The notes under the pieces: model-generated | What the model saw: only the letters and a program-made list of their open reading frames with translations | Database searches by the model: none | What the model was told of the DNA's origin: nothing | Program-made: the position numbers and the translations under genes | Assembly: GCF_019084075.1 (NCBI RefSeq) | Contig: NZ_JAHREN010000001.1 | Location: 3,507,501 to 3,571,500 of the forward strand | Reading direction: 5' to 3' | DNA: 64,000 nt | Origin: Siccirubricoccus sp. G192 | GTDB taxonomy: Bacteria > Pseudomonadota > Alphaproteobacteria > Acetobacterales > Acetobacteraceae | Shown: positions 54,480-63,427 of the stretch, piece after piece | How positions within the stretch are numbered: the stretch's first letter is position 1 | How the letters are laid out: every line of letters begins with the position of its first letter

Positions 54480-55400
54480 CAGCGGAGCTTCGGATTGAGG
54501 GCGTCGCGCAGCCAGTCGCCCAGGAGGTTGACGGAGAGCACCATCATGACCAGCGCGAGTCCGGGGAAGATGGTGATCCACCACTCGCCGCTGAACAGGA
54601 AATCATTGCCGATACGGATGAGGGTGCCGAGCGAGGGCTCGGTCGGCGGCACGCCGACGCCGAGGAAGGAGAGCGTCGCCTCGGCGAGGATGGCGAGGCT
54701 GAGATTGAGCGTCGCCACCACCAGCACCGGCCCGAGCACATTCGGCAGCACATGCGTCGCCATGATGCGCAGCCGCGACAGGCCGATCACCCGCGCCGCC
54801 AGCACGTATTCCTTGTTGCGCTCGACCAGCGTGGAGCCGCGCACTGTGCGGGCGAATTTCGGCCATTCGCTGATGCCGATGGCGAAGATCACGACGAAGA
54901 GCGCGATCTGGTCATGCACCTCCCGCGGCAGGGCGGCACGCACCACGCCATCCACCAGCAGGGCCACGAGGATGGAGGGAAAGGTGAGCTGGATATCCGC
55001 GATGCGCATCAGCACCGCATCCACCACGCCCCCCCGCATAGCCCGCGAGCAGGCCGACCGCGACGCCGGTCAGCGTCGCGAAGATCGTGGCCGAGAAGCC
55101 GACGAGCAGGCTGACGCGCGCCCCGTACATGATGGCCGAGAGCATGTCGCGGCCCTGGTCGTCGGTGCCGAAGGGATAGGCCGCGTCCCCTTCCGGGTTC
55201 CAGGCCGGCGGCTTGAAGGCATCCAGGAGGTTCAGGCTGGCCAGGTCGAAGGGGTTGTGCGGCGCGATCCAGGGCGCCAGCACCGCCGCGCCGATGCAGA
55301 CCAGCGCCACGATGGCCGAGGCGACGGTGATCGGGGATCGCTTGAAGGACCACCAGAGGTCGCTGTCGAGCGCGCGGGAGATCGCGTTGTCCGCGGCCAT
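54479..55400 (-). CDS. Dipeptide-type ABC permease, DppC-like (apparent frameshift)
   Basis: About 306 residues. The N-terminal DLWWSFKRSPITVASAIVAL, the FGTDDQGRDMLSAIMYGARV motif and the coupling loop EYVLAARVIGLSRLRIMATH are typical. Seven C at 55029-55035 break the frame; six restore LLAGYAGGVVDAVLMRIADI. It starts 1 base after the DppB-like stop. Confidence 0.87.
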
Positions 55401-55401
55401 C

Positions 55402-56385
55402 TCAGCGGCCCCTGACCGCGCCGCGGGAGATCCGCAGCCGCGGGTCCACCGCATAATAGAGCAGGTCCACGATCAGGTTGATGACGACGAAGACCAGCGC
55501 GATCAGCATGAGATAGGCAGCCATCACCGGGATATCGGCGACGCCCACGCTCTGGATGAAGAGCAGCCCCATGCCGGGCCACTGGAACACCGTCTCGGTG
55601 ACGATGGCGAAGGCGATGATGGCGCCAAGCTGCAGCCCGGCGATGGTGATCACCGGCACCAGCGTATTCTGCAAGGCATGGCCGAAATGCACGGCGCGGT
55701 TGCTCAGGCCGCGGGCCCGGGCGATTTATGTAGTCTGTGCGCAGCACTTCCAGCATCTCCGCCCGCACCAGCCGCATGATGAGGGTGAGCTGGAACAGGC
55801 CAAGGGTGATCGAGGGCAGGATCAGCGCCTTCAGCCCGGACCAGGTGAGAAAGCCGGTGCTCCACCAGCCGAGCTGCACCACGTCGCCGCGGCCGAAGCT
55901 CGGCAGCCAGCCGAGCCAGACGGAGAAGACCAGGATCAGCAGGATGCCGATAAGGAAGGTGGGCAGCGAGACGCCGATCAGGCTGAAGGTCAGGAAGAAG
56001 CGGCTCAGCCAGGAATGCCGGTAGAGGCCGGTATAAACCCCCATCGGCACACCGACGCAAAGCGCCAGGGCGGCGGCGCAGAAGGCCAGTTCCAGGGTCG
56101 CCGGCGCGCGCTCCGCGATCAGTTCCGCCACCGGCCGGGACAGGCGGTAGGACAGGCCGAATTCCCCCTGCACCGCATTGCCGACGAATTGGCGAATTGC
56201 ACGAAGAAGGGCTGGTCCAGGCCGAGGTCAGCCACCAGCGCCTGGCGCTGCGCCTCGGTGAAGTCCTGGCCGAGCATGATCGAGATCGGGTCGCCGACAT
56301 AGGCGAACATGGCGAAGCTGATCAGCGCCACGGCCAGCATGACCGGCACCGCCTGCAGTATGCGCGAGATGATGAAGGCGAACAC
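55402..56385 (-). CDS. Dipeptide-type ABC permease, DppB-like (several apparent deletions)
   Basis: About 328 residues when repaired: IISRILQAVPVMLAVALISF, SIMLGQDFTEAQRQALVADL, the long periplasmic part and LQNTLVPVITIAGLQLG. Two sites interrupt it. One base is missing near 56188-56191 (restores VQFANFVGNAVQGEFGLSYR). Two bases are missing near 55724-55728 (restores RTDYIKFARARGLSNRAV, the EAA coupling loop). These are A/T losses, unlike the G/C runs elsewhere, so real decay cannot be excluded. It heads the operon dppB-C-D-F. No binding protein gene is adjacent. Confidence 0.78.
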
Positions 56386-56599
56386 GCCGGCCTCTCAGTT
56401 CAATGCGGCCCGCCGGCAGCGGGGCTGGTTGCCGGCCACATGCGCGCCCATGCCCCGGCATCGCCGCCGATGCGGGCCAGGCACGGCACGGCGGCCGCCC
56501 GGATCCATCGCTGCATCTTCCTGTCCCCCGCCCCGGCATCCCGGGGATCTCCAGATGGTCCGCCCCTATTAGGGCGCGGCCCGGCGGCGGGGAAGTGAC

Positions 56600-57668
56600 T
56601 CAGGCAGGGCCGGCCCCGCCGGAACCGCCCTCCGCCGCCCAGTCCTTCAACAGGTTGAAGCCCACGGCCAGCAGGACCGGCCCGAGGAACAGGCCGAGGA
56701 AGCCGAAGGCCAGCACCCCGCCCAGCGCGCCCAGCAGGGTCAGCAGCAGCGGCAGGTCGGCGCCGCGGGCGATCAGCCAGGGCCGGATCACGTTGTCGGC
56801 GCTGCTGATGCCGAAGGCGCCGTAGAGCCCGAGGAAGATCGCCCAGCCCGTCTCCCCCCTGGCTGAACAGCCAGAGGGTGGCGGGAATCCAGACGATCGG
56901 CGCGCCCACCGGCATGATGGAAATGACCCCGGCAACCACCCCGAGCAGCACCGGCCGCGGCACCCCCGCGATCCAAAGGCCGAAGGTGGTCATCACCCCC
57001 TGCACCAGCGCGGTGCCGAGCAGCCCATAAACCACGCCCCGGGTCACGTTGCCGGTCAGCTCCATCAGCCGCTGGGTGCGGTCGCCGCCGAGGCGCGCCA
57101 GCACCGCCTCGCTCCGCGCGGCGATGGCGGGCCCGTCCCGATAGAGGAAGAAGGCCAGGAAGATCGCCACCAGCACCTCGGCCAGGCCCGACAGCACCGC
57201 CAGCAGGACCGCCAGCAGGCTTTGCGCCAAGCTGCCGGCATAGGGGCGCACCAGTTGCGCCAGGCCGGCGAAGCCGAGATCCAGCCCCTCGAACCAGGGC
57301 TGGAGGTAGCCACCAATCAGCGGCACCCGGCCCAGCCAGTCGCCGAGTCCCGGCATGCCCTGGGTCAGCAACGTCTCCACCGCGTTGCGCAGTCCTTCCA
57401 CGTCCTCCCGCCGGGTGGGCGTGGCGAAGACCAGCGGCAGGCCGATCAGCAGGAATTCCGCGAGCACCATGGCGCCGGCGGCCCAGCCGGCGGAGAGCTT
57501 CGCCCTCTCCCGCAGGAAGCGATAGGCCGGCCAGGTCGAATAGACCAGGATCGCCGCCCAGAGCAGCGCCGAAAGAAAGGGCCGCAGCACCATCAGGCAG
57601 GCGACGGCGAGCGTCAGCACCGCGATGAGCCCGAGCGCGCGGGCCGGGTGGAAAGGTTCGGGCTGCAT
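56600..57668 (-). CDS. AI-2E transporter-family membrane protein (apparent frameshift)
   Basis: About 355 residues with two N-terminal hydrophobic stretches (PARALGLIAVLTLAVACLMV, then LLWAAILVYSTWPAY). A long soluble segment and the conserved C-terminal membrane cluster (GVVAGVISIMPVGAPIVWIP, then GGVLAFGFLGLFLGPVLLAV) follow, all typical of the PerM/AI-2E family. Transport of autoinducer 2 is proven only for some members; others are sodium/proton antiporters. Six C at 56854-56859 break the frame; five give LFSQGETGWAIFLGLYGAFG. The 214 bases between it and the dpp operon hold no gene. Confidence 0.82.
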
Positions 57669-57829
57669 CACGCCTCCGATTCGCGCCCAGCTTGCACGGT
57701 CTGGCAGGGCCGCGCATCTGCGGCGATCGGATGCCCGGCAGTAGCCAGCATGGCGCCACGCCGGTAGCCTGCGGCCGACCCAGCCGCCGATCCAGCTACC
57801 AATCCAAACCCCGGGGGACCAGCCGCGCC

Positions 57830-58609
57830 ATGCCGCGCTTCGCCGCCAACATCTCCATGATGTTCACCGAACTCCCCTTCCTCGACCGTTTCGCCGCCGC
57901 CCGGGCGGCCGGCTTCGCGGCGGTGGAGTTCCTCTTTCCCTATGAATTCCCGGCCGCCGAGATCGCGCGGCGGCTGCAGGACAATGGCCTCTCGCAGGTG
58001 CTGTTCAACGCGCCCCCCGGCGACTGGGCCGCGGGCGAGCGCGGCTGCGCCGCCTTGCCTGGCCGGGGGCAGGAATTCCGCGACGGCATCCGCAAGGCGC
58101 TCGACTACGCCACCGCGCTTGCCTGCCCGCGGCTGCATGTGATGGCCGGCCTCACGCCCCCCGGCGTGCCGCGGGACACCCTGCTGGCCACCTATGCCGT
58201 GAACCTCGCCTGGGCGGCGGAGGAATGCGCGAAGCTGGGTGTGAAGCCGGTGATCGAGCCCATCAACCACCGCGACATCCCGGGCTTCTTCCTCAACACC
58301 ACGGATGAGGGCGCGGCCATCATCGAGGCGATCGGGCCGGAGCGGATCGGCCTGCAATTCGACCTCTACCACTGCCAGGTCACCGAGGGCGACATCGTCA
58401 AGCGGGTGGAGAAGCACCTGCCGCTGATCGCGCATATGCAGGTGGCCGACAATCCCGGACGGCACGAGCCCGGCACCGGCGAGGTGAACTGGCCCTTCGT
58501 CTTCCGCCGCATCGACGAGCTTGGCTTCCGCGGCTGGATCGGCTGCGAGTACCGCCCCGCCGGCGCCACGCTGGACGGGCTCGGCTGGTTCCAGCCCTAC
58601 AAGTCCTGA
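57830..58609 (+). CDS. hyi: Hydroxypyruvate isomerase-like TIM-barrel enzyme
   Basis: A protein of 259 residues in the xylose-isomerase-like/AP-endonuclease-2 fold. ANISMMFTELPFLDRFAAAR, VEFLFPYEFPAAEI, VIEPINHRDIPGFFLNTT, LQFDLYHCQVTEGDI and IGCEYRPAGAT carry the metal-binding Glu/Asp/His residues. Hyi interconverts hydroxypyruvate and tartronate semialdehyde. The next gene encodes the tartronate-semialdehyde reductase type enzyme, so the pair fits glyoxylate/glycerate metabolism. No glyoxylate carboligase gene follows, although a ThDP enzyme lies 35 kb away. ATG 57830 agrees with the family start. Confidence 0.9.
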   Translation: MPRFAANISMMFTELPFLDRFAAARAAGFAAVEFLFPYEFPAAEIARRLQDNGLSQVLFNAPPGDWAAGERGCAALPGRGQEFRDGIRKALDYATALACPRLHVMAGLTPPGVPRDTLLATYAVNLAWAAEECAKLGVKPVIEPINHRDIPGFFLNTTDEGAAIIEAIGPERIGLQFDLYHCQVTEGDIVKRVEKHLPLIAHMQVADNPGRHEPGTGEVNWPFVFRRIDELGFRGWIGCEYRPAGATLDGLGWFQPYKS

Positions 58610-58641
58610 ACGCAAACACAGCAGGGAATCGGAGACACCGC

Positions 58642-59535
58642 ATGAAGATCGGCTTCATCGGCCTCGGCATCATGGGCCAGCCCATGGCGCTGCACCTCAA
58701 ATCCGCCGGGCATGAGCTGTTTGTCCCCGAGCGGAAGAGCCTCGGCGCCGAAATTCGCGCCGCCGCCACCGTGCTGCCGGATGCCGCCGCCATCGCCCGC
58801 GCGGCCGAGGTGATCATCCTGATGGTCCCGGATACCCCGGATGTGGAGGCGGTGCTGTTCGGCCAGGGCGGGGTCGCGGCCGGGCTTTCTTCCGGCAAGC
58901 TGGTGATCGACATGTCCTCGATCAGCCCGACCGCCACCAAGGATTTCGCCGCCCGCATCAATGCGCTTGGCTGCGACTACCTGGATGCCCCGGTCTCGGG
59001 CGGCGAGGTGGGTGCCAAGCAGGCCTCGCTCACCATCATGGTGGGCGGTCCGCAAGCGGGTTTCGACCGCGCCAGGCCGCTGTTCGAGGCCATGGGCAAG
59101 AACATCACCCTGGTCGGCGAGGCCAATGGCGCCGGCCAGACCTGCAAGGTGGCCAACCAGATCATCGTCGCCCTCACCATCGAGGCGGTGGGCGAGGCCC
59201 TGGTCTTCGCCAGCAAGGCCGGCGCCGACCCGGCCCGGGTGCGGCAGGCATTGATGGGCGGCCTCGCCACCTCCCGCATCCTGGAACTGCATGGGGAGCG
59301 GATGATCAAGCGGACCTTCAACCCGGGCTTCCGGATCGTGCTGCACCAGAAGGACCTCAACCTGGCGCTGCAATCGGCCAGGGAACTGGGCGTGGCGCTG
59401 CCCAATACCGCGAGCACGCAGCAGTTGTTCTCGGCCTGCGCTGCGGCGGGCGGCGGCGGCTGGGACCATTCTGGCATGGTCAAGGCCCTGGAGACGATGG
59501 CGGCCCACAAGGTCGCGCCCGATACGGAGGGCTGA
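58642..59535 (+). CDS. glxR: Tartronate semialdehyde reductase-like beta-hydroxyacid dehydrogenase
   Basis: An NAD(P)-dependent enzyme of 297 residues. The nucleotide-binding GFIGLGIMGQPMALHL, the substrate motif DAPVSGGEVGAKQASLTIMV and the catalytic Lys in GAGQTCKVANQIIV are present. The C-terminal DLNLALQSARELGVALPNT is typical of GlxR/GarR. It reduces tartronate semialdehyde to D-glycerate; close relatives use 3-hydroxyisobutyrate. It lies 32 bases after hyi. Confidence 0.9.
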   Translation: MKIGFIGLGIMGQPMALHLKSAGHELFVPERKSLGAEIRAAATVLPDAAAIARAAEVIILMVPDTPDVEAVLFGQGGVAAGLSSGKLVIDMSSISPTATKDFAARINALGCDYLDAPVSGGEVGAKQASLTIMVGGPQAGFDRARPLFEAMGKNITLVGEANGAGQTCKVANQIIVALTIEAVGEALVFASKAGADPARVRQALMGGLATSRILELHGERMIKRTFNPGFRIVLHQKDLNLALQSARELGVALPNTASTQQLFSACAAAGGGGWDHSGMVKALETMAAHKVAPDTEG

Positions 59536-59673
59536 GCCGGGGAGCCGCCGCGCCGCCCTGTCCTGGCGCGGCGCGCGGCCCTCACATGACGCGGCGCGGC
59601 GCAACGAAGGAACCCTCCAGGCGCGGAGATGCTTGATCGCGGGCGCAGCTTGGTTCATGTTTTTAAGCGAATC

Positions 59674-59714
59674 GGAAGCTGGCTGAGATTTTGTCTCAAT
59701 TTGGTCAGCTTTCC
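59674..59714. promoter_or_regulatory. Nested dyad upstream of the XRE regulator
   Basis: Inner arms TGAGA (59684-59688) and TCTCA (59694-59698) lie inside outer arms GGAAGCTG (59674-59681) and CAGCTT-TCC (59706-59714). The block is AT-richer than its surroundings and ends 27 bases before ATG 59742. It looks like an operator, perhaps for autoregulation by the XRE protein. Confidence 0.55.
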
Positions 59715-59741
59715 TGAATGGACTTGCTACCGGAGGTCGAA

Positions 59742-60623
59742 ATGCGTTTCGCGGATATCGGGCAGCAGTTGCGCGCCTACCGCCTCGAATCTGGCCTGCG
59801 AGCCGAGGAGATCGCCGCCCGACTCGGGGTTTCCCGTGCCGCGCTCTATCGCTACGAAAAGGGCGAGGTCATCAAGCTGGACACCATCCGGCGGCTGGCC
59901 GAGTTGCTGAAAATCTCTCCACTGTCCCTGCTGGGGATCGGGGTCGAGTATTTCGCCCGGCCGGTTGCCTTCCAGGAACGCCTCCGTCAGGTCGAGGAGG
60001 AAGCCGACCAGATCCTGCTGGTCGGCGGCGCGGTCTGCTACCAGACCGCCACCGAGGGGTTCGACGGCGCCCTGGCTGAAGCCTGGACCGAAGCCGCCAA
60101 TACCGCGCCGGAACGGGCCGCCGCCCGCACTGCCGCCGACCAGGCGCTCGGCCTGCTCGCCGCCCGCCGCAAGCTCTACCAGCAGCGCCGGCCCAGCATC
60201 ATCGGCATCCTGTCCGAAGGGTCGCTGCGCCGCTTCCTGCAGGATGGCGTGGCCGCCGGACTGCCGGTGCCGGAGCGCACCCGCGCGCGCTGCCGCGCCG
60301 CCGCCCTTGCGGAGGCGGAGGCGCTGGCGGCGTTGATGGAATCGGTGCCGATCGGCATCCAGCTCGGGCTCACCGCCGGGCCGGACCCCTCCGGCAGCTT
60401 CATGGTGCTGCGCGGGCGGGACCGCGCGCATGTCGTCGGCAGCCCCTTCGCCGCCGATACCGGCCCCAATGCCGGCATCGGCGTGGCCACCATCACCGCC
60501 GCGGACGAGGCGGTGGCGATCCATCAGCGGATTGCCGAAACGGCCTGGCGGGACGCGCTGAAAGGTGCCGAGGGCGCGGCCCGGGTGCGCGAGATGGCAA
60601 GGGAGGCGCGGCCGCCGGAATAG
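59742..60623 (+). CDS. XRE-family transcriptional regulator with large C-terminal domain
   Basis: A protein of 293 residues. The N-terminal helix-turn-helix domain (about 6-62) reads IGQQLRAYRLESGLRAEEIA followed by ARLGVSRAALYRYEKGEV. The remaining 230 residues (RLRQVEEEADQILLVGGAVC, RRPSIIGILSEGSLRRFLQD) form an undefined, probably ligand-binding or oligomerising domain. A perfect GGAGG lies 5 bases before ATG 59742; the in-frame ATG at 59718 is less likely. It follows hyi-glxR and converges with the Pat-like gene 16 bases away. Confidence 0.85.
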   Translation: MRFADIGQQLRAYRLESGLRAEEIAARLGVSRAALYRYEKGEVIKLDTIRRLAELLKISPLSLLGIGVEYFARPVAFQERLRQVEEEADQILLVGGAVCYQTATEGFDGALAEAWTEAANTAPERAAARTAADQALGLLAARRKLYQQRRPSIIGILSEGSLRRFLQDGVAAGLPVPERTRARCRAAALAEAEALAALMESVPIGIQLGLTAGPDPSGSFMVLRGRDRAHVVGSPFAADTGPNAGIGVATITAADEAVAIHQRIAETAWRDALKGAEGAARVREMAREARPPE

Positions 60624-60639
60624 CCGGCGGCGCTACACC

Positions 60640-63309
60640 TTACAGGTCCAGCCGCGCCTCCATCACATCCTCCTCCTCGGCCGAGCGCCGCAGGCCGAAG
60701 CCCAGTGCCCGGACGAAGCCGAGCATGGGGCGGTTGTCGACCAGGACATGGCCGACGACGCTGCGAACCCCATTGGCACGGCCCCAGTCGAAAAGCCGCT
60801 CCATCAGGTGCCGGCCCAGGCCCTGCCCCTTCATACCGGGCAGCACGATGACGGCGAATTCGGCCTCCGCCCCCGAAAACTCGCCCGCGGGCTCGCGGAT
60901 CAGCCGCGCCGCCCCGACCGTCTCCTCCGGCTGGCCAGGACGGCGCCGGGTGGCAATGAATGCCATTTCACGGCCGTAATCAATCTGCGTGAGGCGCGCG
61001 ACCAGGGCGGGAGACATCTCCCGGAGTTGTGAGAAGAAGCGCCACCGCACATCCTCGGGCGCCAGATTGCGGAAGGCCTCGGCATGGGCGGCGGCATCCT
61101 CCGGCCGGATCGGGCGGATCAGCAGCACCTCCCCCGACGGAGTGCGGAAGGGCAGCGCGAGTTCACCGGGATAGGGCGGAATCGCCAGCCGCCCAGCCTC
61201 GCCCGCGGGCCGCAAGGCAAGCTCGGCATCGACTGCCAGCACCCCCTCCGCATCGGCGAAGAGCGGGTTGATGCTGAGCGTGGCAATCTCCGGGAAGTCC
61301 ACCGCGATCTGACTGAGGCGCACCAGCGCATCCGCCACCGCCGCCTGGTTGGCCGGCCGCCAGTCGCGGAAGCCGGCCAGCAGCCGGGCGGTGCGGGACC
61401 GCGCGATCAACTGCCCGGCCAGCGCCAGGTTGAGCGGCGGCAGGTCATAGGCCTCATCCCCCGCCAGGTCCGCCGCGGTGCCACCCTGGCCGAAGCCGAT
61501 CCAGGGGCCGAACATGGCGTCGTCGCCGAGCCGCAGCCGCAATTCCAGCGCCCGCGCGGCCTGGCGTTGCACCAGGAAACCCTCGATCCGGGCTTCCGGC
61601 CGCGCCGCCCGGACCCGGCGGAGCATGGCCACCGCCGCCTCCTGCACCGCCGCAGGTGAATCAAGGCCGAGCACCACGCCACCGACCTCGCTCTTATGGG
61701 CGAGGTCGGGGCTCAGGATCTTGAGCACCACGGGTGGGCGCAGCATGGCGGCGGCATCCGCGGCCTCTTCCGGACCGACGGCGCGGCGGCCGGGCACCGT
61801 CGGGATGCCGTAGGCGGCCAGCACGCCCAGCGCCTCCTCCTCGGTCAATGTGAGCCGGCCGATGGCGCGGACCTTGGCCAGGATGCGCTCCACCGCCGCA
61901 CGGTCCGGGGCCAGTTCCAGCACCTCGCGCGGCGGCAATTCCGCGGCGGCGGCGCGGTTGCGGCGGTCCCGCGCGAGATGCAGGGCGCCGCGCACCGCGG
62001 CTTCCGGAGTATCGAAGGCGGCGAGTCCGGCCCGTGCCAGCGCCTGGCGCTGCGGCCCGGCACTGGCCTGCCCGACCCAGCCGGCCAGGATCGGCGCCGC
62101 CCGGCCGCCACCCGCCTTGGTGGCGGCGATCAGTGCCGCGACGGTGACATCGCCGCCCGCGCCCGGCTCCATCCCCTCCGGCGCCGGCGCATGCAACGCC
62201 ACCACCGCGTCCACCTCCGGCAGCCCCGCCAGCATCGCGGCGGCCTCCGCCAGGCGCGGCCCCGCCGTGGGGCCGAGCGAGAGCGGATTTCCAGGCCGCC
62301 AGCCCTCCGGCAGCAGCAGGGTGAGGGCGGCAAGCGCTTCCTCCGACAGCACCGCCAGCCGACCGCCACCGGCGATCACCGCATCCGCGGCAAGCTGGCC
62401 GATGCCGATGCCATTGGTGACGATGCCGATGCGGTCGCCCTGCGCCGCCGCCGGCCCACCGCCCTGCCGGGGCCGGACCCGCGCCAGGGTCTCGGCGGCG
62501 GAAAGCAGGTCCTCGAGCCCGGAGACCCGCAGCACACCGGCGCGGCGCAGCGCCGCCTCCAGCACCGCATCGCCGATGCCGGAGGCATCCGCGCTGCGCC
62601 CGCCGGCCCGGATCGCCACCACCGGCCGGGTGCGGGCGACGGCACGGGCGGCCGAAATGAAGGACCGGCGGTTACGGATGCGCCTGATATCAAGCAGTAC
62701 CGCGCCGGTATTGGCATCGCGCGCGAGCCAATCCAGCGCCATGGCGAAGCCCAGGCTGGCATTGCCACCGACGCCGATGACATGGCTGAAGCCCACGGCC
62801 TCCGCTGCCGCCCAATCCAGCACCGCCCGCGCCAGCGCCGCGGATTGCGTCACCAGCGCCAGGCGCCCCGGTACCGGCGCCAGATGCGTCAAGGAGGCAT
62901 TCAGGCCGATGCCCGGGATGCAGAGGCCGAAACTTCCCTGCCCCAGCGCGCGCACGCCGGTCCGGGCCGAGATCGCCACGAGGTCCGGCGCCGCGCCGGG
63001 CAGGATCGCGGCATAGCAGCCCCGCGCCGCCAACGCCGCCATGGATGCCTCCTGCGCTTCGGGCGGCAGGCAGAGCACCGCGAGGTCGGGGGCTTCCGGC
63101 AGCTCGGCGATGGAGGGGCTTTCCGTCAGCCCTTCGGCCGGCAATCCGACGGAGAAAAGCCGCCCATGGAAGCCGCCGGCGCCCAGGTTGCGCGCCAGGA
63201 TCGCCGCTTCCGGCACCGCCGGGTCGGCCACCAGGACCACGCTTTGGGGGTTGTACAGGGCAGCCTGCTGGAAGCCGGGCTTGCCACGAATGGGGAGGAG
63301 ATTGGGCAT
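60640..63309 (-). CDS. Pat-like protein acetyltransferase: ADP-forming acyl-CoA synthetase-like plus GNAT domain
   Basis: A protein of 889 residues. An N-terminal CoA-binding Rossmann domain (about 10-130), a ligase-CoA-type domain with GFSHVIGVGGNASLGFAMAL, an ATP-grasp domain (about 470-690, VVLKILSPDLAHKSEVGGVV, GFGQGGTAADLAGDEAYDLP) and a C-terminal GNAT domain (about 735-889) with acetyl-CoA-binding LPGMKGQGLGRHLMERLFDW are visible. The order and length match Salmonella Pat (about 886 residues), which acetylates and inactivates acyl-CoA synthetases. ATG 63309 and ATG 63324 are possible starts. Confidence 0.88.
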   Translation of the reverse strand: MPNLLPIRGKPGFQQAALYNPQSVVLVADPAVPEAAILARNLGAGGFHGRLFSVGLPAEGLTESPSIAELPEAPDLAVLCLPPEAQEASMAALAARGCYAAILPGAAPDLVAISARTGVRALGQGSFGLCIPGIGLNASLTHLAPVPGRLALVTQSAALARAVLDWAAAEAVGFSHVIGVGGNASLGFAMALDWLARDANTGAVLLDIRRIRNRRSFISAARAVARTRPVVAIRAGGRSADASGIGDAVLEAALRRAGVLRVSGLEDLLSAAETLARVRPRQGGGPAAAQGDRIGIVTNGIGIGQLAADAVIAGGGRLAVLSEEALAALTLLLPEGWRPGNPLSLGPTAGPRLAEAAAMLAGLPEVDAVVALHAPAPEGMEPGAGGDVTVAALIAATKAGGGRAAPILAGWVGQASAGPQRQALARAGLAAFDTPEAAVRGALHLARDRRNRAAAAELPPREVLELAPDRAAVERILAKVRAIGRLTLTEEEALGVLAAYGIPTVPGRRAVGPEEAADAAAMLRPPVVLKILSPDLAHKSEVGGVVLGLDSPAAVQEAAVAMLRRVRAARPEARIEGFLVQRQAARALELRLRLGDDAMFGPWIGFGQGGTAADLAGDEAYDLPPLNLALAGQLIARSRTARLLAGFRDWRPANQAAVADALVRLSQIAVDFPEIATLSINPLFADAEGVLAVDAELALRPAGEAGRLAIPPYPGELALPFRTPSGEVLLIRPIRPEDAAAHAEAFRNLAPEDVRWRFFSQLREMSPALVARLTQIDYGREMAFIATRRRPGQPEETVGAARLIREPAGEFSGAEAEFAVIVLPGMKGQGLGRHLMERLFDWGRANGVRSVVGHVLVDNRPMLGFVRALGFGLRRSAEEEDVMEARLDL

Positions 63310-63427
63310 GGTGCAGTGCAACATGATCCTTTGAAGGCGACCCCGCAACCGAAGCCTGCGGGGCGGTTCCCCCCTTGCGGGACGCCGCGCCACCGCCTCC
63401 ACTGTCCGGCAAGGACAGGAGGGATGC

